Assembly: GCA_028284485.1 (NCBI GenBank)
Contig: JANQRQ010000226.1
Span: 16,203-80,202 of the forward strand
Direction of reading: 5' to 3'
DNA: 64,000 nucleotides
Source of the DNA: Planctomycetaceae bacterium
Lineage (GTDB): Bacteria; Planctomycetota; Planctomycetia; Planctomycetales; Planctomycetaceae
Numbering within the stretch: the first letter of the stretch is position 1; every line of letters begins with the position of its first letter. Below, piece after piece: positions 43,558-51,397 of this stretch. The notes beneath the pieces are model-generated. The model saw only the letters and a program-made list of their open reading frames with translations. It did no database searches and was not told where the DNA came from. The position numbers and the translations under genes are program-made.

Positions 43558-46155
43558 CTATTCGAGATAACGAAACTCTGCACTGGCAAACAACGCCTGA
43601 CAGAAATTGGTCCAGGCATAGGTCTCCAGACTTATGTGCTGCGCTTCATCATTAACCTTTCGACTGACTTGGCTGCCGGCGGACGCCATCGTCGACTGCC
43701 GACATTCGTCCAAATACATGCAGCTCCGTTCAACTTCAATACGAGTGGGATGCCGTGCAAAAAACTGGAGATAAGCACGTTCGATGCGTTCGTCATCCTC
43801 CGCATAGGAGTCGAGTAACTGGCGCGCAACTCGCTGTGCATGTTCGACCATGAACGGACTATTCATGACAAACAGTTGCTGCGACGCCATCGTCCGTTCT
43901 TGCCGCTTACCGACAATCAAGCTGGGATCGGCAAAATCGAACGTCTCCAGCATTTCCGGTAGCGACATTCGTGCCAATGGCAAATAGACCGTGCGCCATG
44001 GCCGATTCAAGTCCTCGGGCGTCAGGATGTAGCGGGAGTTCAATTCATTCAGTTGAAATGTCGGGATGGTCGATTCGGCGATCGGTCGGGGATCGAGAAC
44101 TCCACTAATCGACAAAATCGCGTCTCGCAAGGGTTCCGCTTCCAACCGTCGATGATTCGCTCGCCAAATCAACTGGTTTTCCGGATCGACGGCATAATTG
44201 CGCGGATCGTGATCGCTCGAAAGCTGGTACGCACGACTCAGCACGATTTCGCGGATCATCTGTTTGGTCGACCAACCCTGTCGCTGAAACCGCAACGCCA
44301 ACCAATCGAGCAATCCCGGATGCGTCGGCTGTTCGCCGTTGGCCCCAAAGTTGTCGACGGTACGTACCAATCCTTCTCCAAACAGATGCTGCCAGATCCG
44401 ATTGACGGCAACGCGTGCCGTTAGTGGATGGTCAGGCGACGTGATCCACTGCACCAACTCCAACCGGCCGCTCGAACCTGGCGGAATAGACAGGGCATTA
44501 CCGACAATGAAGTTCGATAAAAAACCACGTGGCACAACCTCGCCGTGTCGGTCAAATTCGCCGCGGATTCGAATCGCTGTGTTGACCGGTTCCTCAGCAT
44601 CATGGACAGCCATCGCGTAGTCGGGAAATGGTGGTGGATTGTCGACGATTTCAGCCAACTCGGCTTCCAGACCTTCAATCTTGCGATCCCATTCGGCGAT
44701 CTCGACCGAGAATTCTTCAATCGCGGTCAAAATTCCTTGAATCTCACTGTCGGCCTTTATGGCTGCTTCTGTTTTTCCGGCCGAGAGCATTTTCAGTTTG
44801 TTCTCGTGTGCCGACTTGTTGCGCACCACTCGATAACGATCGGATCGAGCAGTATTGCGAATGGCCGTTTGATCGGCAACCGCTTTTTTCCAGGCTTCGG
44901 CCGGGCCGGCCAACTCTTGTGCATGCTCTCCAATTGGCTGAAGTGGACGGTCATGGCCGTATTTGTTGCCCGGGGGTGCGGCTGTCCCGTACATCCATTC
45001 GGTGCTGGTGAAGATCCCAGCTAGTGCATAGTAATCGCGTGTGGGAATCGGATCGAACTTATGATCGTGACAGCGGGCGCAACTGACCGTTAATCCCAAC
45101 ATCGATCGGCTGATTAAATCGATCTGCTCGTCGACCACATCCATCTGAAACCGTTCGGTCTCGGTTTCCATGAACAGTTTCGGTCCCAGCGTCAAGAAAC
45201 CAGTCGCGATGAGTCGCTCGTCGCGACGTTGATACGAATCCGCCGGCATCAGATCCCCGGCAATCTGTTCGCGCAAAAACTGATCGAATGGTTTGTCACT
45301 ATTGAAAGCGTGAATCACATAATTGCGGTACCTCCAGGCATGGCGGTAAATGACATTGCGGTCGCCACCGTTCGTTTCAGCGAACCGTGCCAGGTCGAGC
45401 CAATGCCGGCCCCAACGCTCGCCAAATTGCGGCGATGCCAATAACCGATCGACAACCTGCTCCAAAGCTTCATCGGACGGATCGGCTTCAAAACGCTCAA
45501 CAGCGTCCGGTGTCGGGGGAAGACCGATCAAATCGAAATAGACGCGCCGCAATAATGTGTGCGGTTGTGCCGACGGCACTGGTTGCAGATTCTCACGTTC
45601 GAGTCGCGCCAATAGAAAATGATCGATTTCGGAACGAGGCCAGTCGATTGTCTCAACGGAAGGAATGGCAACGCTACGAGGCGGCTCGAAGGCCCAAAAC
45701 CGTTTTCCAGATTCACGAACGTCACTTTCAGTGGGAGTTCGGCTCCGGCGGTTGCGAGGATCCGGCGCGCCGATCGCAATCCACTTTTCGAAGTTGGCAA
45801 TGACCGATTCGGGCAACTTGCGATTGGGCGGCATTTCAAACTCGTCATACCGCAATGCCGACAGTAACAAACTCGCTTGGGGATCGTGCGGAACGACAGC
45901 CGCACCCGATGCACCTCCGGCCCGAGCCCCGTCTCGCGTATCAAGCCGAAGCCCCGCCTGCAGTTCGTCCGCATTCTCTGAATGGCATTTGTAACAATGC
46001 GCAATCAAAACGGGGCGAATCTTCGACTCGAAAAACTCAAGCCCCTTCCGCGAGTCGGCTGGATTGTCGGCCGCCAGACACGAACCGCTTAAGACCAACC
46101 CAAGACTGAGTAAGGTCCAAACACCGCGGTCCAAGGCGGTGAAGCGGTCGAACAC
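43558..46155 (-). CDS. PSD1-type di-haem cytochrome c domain protein (DUF1549/DUF1553)
   Basis: 865 aa. Signal peptide VWTLLSLGLVLSGSCLAAD, then a PSCyt1 cytochrome-like domain with one CxxCH (HCYKCH, Cys54/Cys57/His58). Middle: DUF1549 (EIDHFLLARLERENLQPVPSAQ ... RWGRHWLDLARFAETNGGDRN), followed by a second haem motif (SCARCHDHKFDPIPTRDYYALAG). The C-terminal part is DUF1553 (VNRIWQHLFGEGLVRTVDNFG; RQGWSTKQMIREIVLSRAYQLSS). This is the full planctomycete architecture. It lies 51 bp upstream of DUF1501. Function: presumed electron-transfer or surface polymer-related; unproven. Confidence 0.94.
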   Translation of the reverse strand: MFDRFTALDRGVWTLLSLGLVLSGSCLAADNPADSRKGLEFFESKIRPVLIAHCYKCHSENADELQAGLRLDTRDGARAGGASGAAVVPHDPQASLLLSALRYDEFEMPPNRKLPESVIANFEKWIAIGAPDPRNRRSRTPTESDVRESGKRFWAFEPPRSVAIPSVETIDWPRSEIDHFLLARLERENLQPVPSAQPHTLLRRVYFDLIGLPPTPDAVERFEADPSDEALEQVVDRLLASPQFGERWGRHWLDLARFAETNGGDRNVIYRHAWRYRNYVIHAFNSDKPFDQFLREQIAGDLMPADSYQRRDERLIATGFLTLGPKLFMETETERFQMDVVDEQIDLISRSMLGLTVSCARCHDHKFDPIPTRDYYALAGIFTSTEWMYGTAAPPGNKYGHDRPLQPIGEHAQELAGPAEAWKKAVADQTAIRNTARSDRYRVVRNKSAHENKLKMLSAGKTEAAIKADSEIQGILTAIEEFSVEIAEWDRKIEGLEAELAEIVDNPPPFPDYAMAVHDAEEPVNTAIRIRGEFDRHGEVVPRGFLSNFIVGNALSIPPGSSGRLELVQWITSPDHPLTARVAVNRIWQHLFGEGLVRTVDNFGANGEQPTHPGLLDWLALRFQRQGWSTKQMIREIVLSRAYQLSSDHDPRNYAVDPENQLIWRANHRRLEAEPLRDAILSISGVLDPRPIAESTIPTFQLNELNSRYILTPEDLNRPWRTVYLPLARMSLPEMLETFDFADPSLIVGKRQERTMASQQLFVMNSPFMVEHAQRVARQLLDSYAEDDERIERAYLQFFARHPTRIEVERSCMYLDECRQSTMASAGSQVSRKVNDEAQHISLETYAWTNFCQALFASAEFRYLE

Positions 46156-46287
46156 GGCAAGCTCCTTTGGTGGGAGAATCGGGTTGTGTAGTCAGCCTCT
46201 CAATTACCCATCAATCCCTTTAGATGCGTTTGGATCTTACGGCAATTGTGGAAGAATTGAAAGATGATGGTGAATTGCCCCAAGCGA

Positions 46288-47766
46288 TCATTGCCGCCCG
46301 GCTTTCACAACGCCCTCCACGCTTTTGTACCAAGCCCATTCGTCGATCTTGTTGTATTGCTTGCCATCGTGGGTCGACGCGATTTCGTCCTTCAGGCGTC
46401 GGACGCAATCGGGATCAAGAAACGGATCGTTCGTTTGCTCACGCCACTCGGCCAACTGTTCTCGCAGTTCGTTCAACGTGTCAGCATACCGCGAATCATC
46501 GGCCAGGTTGTGGAATTCGTACGGATCGGCTTCGAGATCATACAGCTGAAATTCCGGCGGTCGCCGCATCTGCTTATAGGCTTTGGGCAAATGCCCTCCC
46601 GCTCTCTCTGTGGCAGCATCAATCTCTTCGTGCGTATACCAGCGTTCTATGGTGAAGCGATAGTCCGGGTTCTCTTTGTTGGGCTGCAAAGACTGGATCA
46701 GCTTGAATCGCTGCGTGCAGACCGCGCGTTGTGGAAAGTAGTTGTGGGCCGAATGTGTGTGATACTCGGTAAACAAATATTCGCGCCAGCCGTCTTCCTG
46801 TCCGGTCAATAGCGGCAGTAACGAGCGTCCACTCAGCCCCGTAACGGCATCAGCGCTGGTTGCTTCCAAAATCGTCGGCGCCAAATCAAGTGTCGACACA
46901 AGTTCGCTGCGCACCTGTCCCGACTCAATACCGGTCGGCCAGCGAATGATCAGCGGCACGCGCACGCCACCCTCATAACAAGTCCGCTTACCGCGAATGA
47001 GGTCGGCACCATGATCGCCAAAATAGATTACAACGGTGTTCTCCGCCTTGCCGGAGTCCGACAAGACCTGCAGAAGATCCCCAACCAAACTGTCGAGTCG
47101 GCTCATACAATTGAGATGATTGGCCGTATCGGCCCGCAATGTCGGCGAATCGATGCCGATGAAGTCGAGGACCTCGACATCTTCTGGTTCGAGAGGATCG
47201 GCCGGCAAACCGTCGACTTGTTTGATATGCGGGCGATGTGCATCGGGATAGTTCACCGACAAGAAGAACGGTTGGTCATTCTTGTTGATGAACTCCCCGG
47301 CGAACTTGGCATAGTCGCCCATCATTTTGCGACTGAAATTCGCCGACGGAATCTCGTGGAAGTCGAAGGGAAAAGCCGACTCGGGATTGACGTGTAGTTT
47401 ACCAATGATGCCCGTGCGATAACCGGCTGCTTGCAACCACGTAACAAGGTTCGGTGTATCCGGTCGGTACATGCGAAACCGCCACGTCGCCAAACCGATT
47501 TGGCCATTCACGTGTGGGTAAAGCCCCGTCAAATAGGCCGCACGCGATTGACTGCATCCCGCCTGCGGCACATAGGCACGATCAAATCGAACGCCATCGG
47601 CGGCTAACTTATCAAGATGTGGCGTCGAAACCGCCGGTGTGCCGTAGCAGCCGAGCTCAGGACCGTTATCTTCCGAGACGATCACGAGCACGTTCGGCCG
47701 GTCTTCAGCTAGCGCCGCAATTGATGAACTGCTGAACAAGGTCGCGACCAACAAAACGAATCTCAT
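46288..47766 (-). CDS. Type I sulfatase with altered formylglycine motif
   Basis: 492 aa. ATG 47766 with AGGAG nine bases upstream; signal peptide VLLVATLFSSSSIAALAED. Sulfatase core: NVLVIVSEDNGPELGCYG (metal Asp), AGCSQSRAAYLTGLYPHVNG (modification site Cys71), VIYFGDHGADLIRGKRTCYEGGVRVPLIIRWP, C-terminal GYRTGIIGKLHVN. The active-site motif is C-S-Q-S-R, whereas FGE substrates normally read C-x-P-S-R. The Pro-to-Gln change may lower recognition; the Cys, Ser and Arg are kept. The S1_8/SGSH-like layout points to a sulfated sugar or N-sulfate substrate. Operon partner of PSD1 and DUF1501. Confidence 0.93.
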   Translation of the reverse strand: MRFVLLVATLFSSSSIAALAEDRPNVLVIVSEDNGPELGCYGTPAVSTPHLDKLAADGVRFDRAYVPQAGCSQSRAAYLTGLYPHVNGQIGLATWRFRMYRPDTPNLVTWLQAAGYRTGIIGKLHVNPESAFPFDFHEIPSANFSRKMMGDYAKFAGEFINKNDQPFFLSVNYPDAHRPHIKQVDGLPADPLEPEDVEVLDFIGIDSPTLRADTANHLNCMSRLDSLVGDLLQVLSDSGKAENTVVIYFGDHGADLIRGKRTCYEGGVRVPLIIRWPTGIESGQVRSELVSTLDLAPTILEATSADAVTGLSGRSLLPLLTGQEDGWREYLFTEYHTHSAHNYFPQRAVCTQRFKLIQSLQPNKENPDYRFTIERWYTHEEIDAATERAGGHLPKAYKQMRRPPEFQLYDLEADPYEFHNLADDSRYADTLNELREQLAEWREQTNDPFLDPDCVRRLKDEIASTHDGKQYNKIDEWAWYKSVEGVVKAGRQ

Positions 47767-48050
47767 AAGGATCTCTCCTGATTACTGACGACCATCGGAG
47801 TTCCCGCCGCACTCTGGTAGCCCCGATCGATAATCTTTGGACGCTGCCGATAATCTCCGATACGATTTGCTCCTTCGCGCAAATTCGTTGAGAATCAGAT
47901 TGCCGCGCAACCGCGCCACTTGCAACCCGCTGCGCGGGAAACTATTTTGATATTGTGTTCAATGTCAAATTCAACTGAGGATCGCTACCAATCGGCACCA
48001 AGGATTAGCTGGTCACGACTTCGCTTCACTCCATCATTGGAATGCCTGCC

Positions 48051-50315
48051 ATGAGCATTACCGCGAGATACCACTTCGCAATTGTTGTCACGTTTTTGAT
48101 AACGCCATTCGTTGCCACCGCGCAGGTCGACGAGGCGGATGCATTACTGACGATTGACCGCATCTATCGCAGCGGCGACTTCGGCGGCCAGGGGTTTTCA
48201 GCACGCTGGGTCGCCGATCCCGCTGGATACATTCGGACAGAATCCGCGAAGGATGGCGGACGCGACATCGTTTGGCAGCAACCGCTCTCCAAAGACAAGC
48301 GAACACTCGTTAAGGCGGGCAATCTCATTCCGGCCGGCAAATCAAAGCCGCTGGCGATCAACAATTACTCTTGGACCGATGATTTTTCCCGCTGGTTGAT
48401 CTACACGAATTCACAACGAGTGTGGCGTCAAAACACGCGCGGTGATTACTGGGTTTACGACCGAGAGACGCAGTCACTGCAACAACTTGGCGGCACATCG
48501 GAACCAGCCTCGTTAATGTTTGCCAAGTTCTCTCCCGACAAAAAGCATGTTGCCTATGTGCATGACCGCAATGTTTACGTAGAGAACTTGCAGGACCACA
48601 CGATCTCGCAGGTCACAGAAACAGATTCCAAGAACATCATCAACGGCACGTTTGATTGGGTTTACGAAGAAGAACTCTCGCTGCGGGACGGATTTCGTTG
48701 GAGTCCCGATGGCAAGAAGATCGCGTATTGGCAAATCGATACGACAGGCGTGCCCCAATTCACACTTATCAACAACACCGACGAACTTTACCCGCGTATA
48801 CAGCGCTTTGCCTATCCCAAAGTGGGGCAGCGCAACTCCTCATCGCGAATCGGAATCGTTGATATTTCCAACGGTGAAACGAAATGGCTCGAAGTACCGG
48901 GCGACCCACGGAATCATTATCTGGCGCGCATGGAATGGGCCGGCAATTCAGATGAGTTGGTCATTCAGCAACTCAACCGACTACAAAACACAAATCGTGT
49001 CTTGCTGGCGAATGTCAATACCGGCGAGTTGACCACGATCTTAACCGAAGTCGACGATGCCTGGGTCGACGTCCATGATGAGATGCATTGGATCGACGAT
49101 GGCGCGCGCTTCACCTGGATCAGCGAAAAGGATGGCTGGCGTCACGTGTATGTGGTTTCACGCTCCGGTGATGAGGTGAAACTGATCACGCCGGGAGAAT
49201 TCGACGTGATTCAGCTGTCGCACGTCGATGAAACAAACGGTGTGATCTACTTCATGGCGTCTCCCGATAATCCCGCACAGCGATATTTGTGGCGTGCGGC
49301 CCTCGACGGATCGAAGGTCGAACGGGTCACTCCCGATGAGGAAACCGGCACGCACAGCTACAACATCTCGCCCGATGGCCGCTGGGCGTTTCATTCTTCG
49401 TCGTCGATCGACACGCCTTCATCAACACAACTGATCAGCCTGCCCGACCACGACTCGGTCGAAGTTCTGGCAGCCAATAAGAAGCTGCGCGACCGCATTG
49501 GCAAGCTCAGCCGCAAGCCGACCGAATTCTTTTACATCGACATTGAGGACGACGTCTCTCTACACGCCTGGTGCATCAAACCGCCTGATTTCGATCCCAA
49601 TCAAAAGTATCCGCTATTCGTTTATGTATACGGCGAACCGGCGGGCCAAACCGTTGTCGATCGGTGGGGAGGCAGTAGTTATCTGTGGCATTTGATGCTG
49701 GCTCAACGGGGATACGTCGTCATGAGTATCGACAATCGTGGGACGAAGGCCCCTCGTGGTCGTCAGTGGCGCAAAGGCATCTACCGGCAGGTTGGGATAC
49801 TGGCACCACAGGACCAAGCGGCCGCTGTTCGCAAGCTTCTCGCCGAGCGCCCCTACCTCGACCCAGACCGAGTCGGCATTTGGGGCTGGAGCGGCGGCGG
49901 ATCGATGACGCTCAACGCGATGTTCAAATTTCCGGACCTGTATCACACCGGGATTTCGATCGCCCCCGTTCCGAACCAGCTTTATTACGACACGATCTAC
50001 CAAGAGCGATACATGGGCCTGCCCGATGACAATGCCGACGGATTCCGGGACGGCTCTCCGATCAACTTTGCCGAACAATTGAAAGGCAATTTACTGCTGG
50101 TACATGGAACTGGCGACGACAACTGTCACTACCAAACCATGGAGTTGTTGATTAACGAACTGATCCGCCACAACAAGCCGTTTCAAATGATGGCTTATCC
50201 GAATCGTTCCCATTCGATTCGCGAAGGCGCGAATACATCGCGGCATTTGCGTGAATTGATGACAGCCTTTTTGCTCAAAAATCTTCCGCCGGGTGGCCGA
50301 TCGATCACGAAATGA
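48051..50315 (+). CDS. Dipeptidyl-peptidase IV-like (S9B) serine peptidase
   Basis: 754 aa from ATG 48051; ATG 48042 is three codons earlier. Signal peptide ARYHFAIVVTFLITPFVATAQ. The N-terminal ~460 residues form the propeller of S9B, with the DPP-IV Glu motif (DWVYEEELSLRDGFRWSPDG). The C-terminal alpha/beta-hydrolase has the nucleophile elbow GWSGGG (the family usually has GWSYGG), the Asp of VHGTGDDNCH and the His of YPNRSHSI. It should cleave N-terminal X-Pro or X-Ala dipeptides outside the cytoplasm. The missing Tyr next to Ser may change the S1' or oxyanion environment. It is not in an operon. Confidence 0.92.
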   Translation: MSITARYHFAIVVTFLITPFVATAQVDEADALLTIDRIYRSGDFGGQGFSARWVADPAGYIRTESAKDGGRDIVWQQPLSKDKRTLVKAGNLIPAGKSKPLAINNYSWTDDFSRWLIYTNSQRVWRQNTRGDYWVYDRETQSLQQLGGTSEPASLMFAKFSPDKKHVAYVHDRNVYVENLQDHTISQVTETDSKNIINGTFDWVYEEELSLRDGFRWSPDGKKIAYWQIDTTGVPQFTLINNTDELYPRIQRFAYPKVGQRNSSSRIGIVDISNGETKWLEVPGDPRNHYLARMEWAGNSDELVIQQLNRLQNTNRVLLANVNTGELTTILTEVDDAWVDVHDEMHWIDDGARFTWISEKDGWRHVYVVSRSGDEVKLITPGEFDVIQLSHVDETNGVIYFMASPDNPAQRYLWRAALDGSKVERVTPDEETGTHSYNISPDGRWAFHSSSSIDTPSSTQLISLPDHDSVEVLAANKKLRDRIGKLSRKPTEFFYIDIEDDVSLHAWCIKPPDFDPNQKYPLFVYVYGEPAGQTVVDRWGGSSYLWHLMLAQRGYVVMSIDNRGTKAPRGRQWRKGIYRQVGILAPQDQAAAVRKLLAERPYLDPDRVGIWGWSGGGSMTLNAMFKFPDLYHTGISIAPVPNQLYYDTIYQERYMGLPDDNADGFRDGSPINFAEQLKGNLLLVHGTGDDNCHYQTMELLINELIRHNKPFQMMAYPNRSHSIREGANTSRHLRELMTAFLLKNLPPGGRSITK

Positions 50316-50470
50316 TGCGGCTCGGAACGTAGCGGCATTCCAATTGGATCGGTCAGTTCACTAACCGATAGACTTGTTGTCTGAAGTTGCCATCATGCTC
50401 ACTGGCTCCCAGAGCGCGCCCCGGTTACGATGAAGTTGTTCATAATTCGTCGCGGCAATGTTTGGCGGCC

Positions 50471-51130
50471 ATGACCGATTCATCGAGGTTCACCGACGCG
50501 ACAAGTCTTTCGCTGCTTGACCGCACGCAGCAGTACCTCCGCGCATTAATCGAGCAGCGTGTTCCCGATTCGATGCTGCAAGAATCGTGGGACCTGTTTT
50601 ACAACACTTACAACCGATTGATCGAACGGTTCATCATCTCCCGCGGAGTGCGGCGGGACGATGTTGATGATTGCCTGCAAGAGGTTTGGAGCGAAGTGGC
50701 CAACCGCCTGGTCAACTTCGAACGGCCCGCCGATCGGCCCGGGTTGCGATCGTGGTTGTATACCCTCGTACGCAGTAAGGCGACCGACATCGTGCGCCGC
50801 AAGATCAAGCAGGGTGTGGTCGGAATCGGCGAAAGCACTGCCGCCAAAATCGAGCCTGACAGCCGTGAGCACGACCCCGCCGAAGAGTGCGAGCAACAAT
50901 GGAATGACGCCTTGGTGCACACGATGCTCGACGATTTGAAGGGCGAAGTCTCCGAACTGAATTACAACGTGCTCTACCTCCGGTTCATCGAGGGGCGTAG
51001 CGTCAGCGAAGTCGCCGACACGCTGTCGATTAAACCGGAACAGGTTCGTTACCGGCAGCACCGCATGCTCAAAAAGCTGCAGAACCGCCAATCGCTATTC
51101 ACCGGCGCTCCGATCGGGAAGCTGGATTAA
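50471..51130 (+). CDS. ECF RNA polymerase sigma factor
   Basis: 219 aa. ATG 50471 is preceded by GGCGGCC; longer in-frame ATG at 50387 would add 28 unlike residues. Region 2: LFYNTYNRLIERFIISRGVRRDDVDDCLQEVWSEV and LRSWLYTLVRSKATDIVRRK; region 4: YNVLYLRFIEGRSVSEVADTLSIKPEQVRYRQHRMLKKLQ. No anti-sigma gene follows. Its same-strand, upstream position before a family of secreted structural proteins (51.4-58.4 kb) makes it a candidate regulator of those genes, unproven. Confidence 0.92.
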   Translation: MTDSSRFTDATSLSLLDRTQQYLRALIEQRVPDSMLQESWDLFYNTYNRLIERFIISRGVRRDDVDDCLQEVWSEVANRLVNFERPADRPGLRSWLYTLVRSKATDIVRRKIKQGVVGIGESTAAKIEPDSREHDPAEECEQQWNDALVHTMLDDLKGEVSELNYNVLYLRFIEGRSVSEVADTLSIKPEQVRYRQHRMLKKLQNRQSLFTGAPIGKLD

Positions 51131-51371
51131 CCCGCCATTCCGCTTGCCGTTCGTCCCCGTTAAGGCACGCCCCGACAGTGCCCAACAGGCTCTTAGCCAC
51201 TGACTCATAAAGAGTTACAACACGGGCACCCGCGGCTAATGGCACACGAACAGCGTGAGCGGCGGTTGCGAAACGAGCAATTCTGAGCATCTTTCCGAAA
51301 TCCGCGCAACAACTGCACGGCCAGCGCGTTTCACCTGCAACAGCGACAAGACCCACAGTCGCAAACAACCG

Positions 51372-51390
51372 CACTCGCAACACGCAGGAG
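51372..51390 (+). promoter_or_regulatory. 5' leader motif of secreted protein 1
   Basis: ACTCGCAACACGCAGGAG lies directly before the start at 51398. Similar CGCAACA cores occur at 51303, 51336 and 51358 in the same leader, at 54246-54257, 57208-57220 and 57862-57884 before the other three secreted genes. Suggests a shared untranslated element. Confidence 0.5.
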
Positions 51391-51397
51391 ATTCGCC

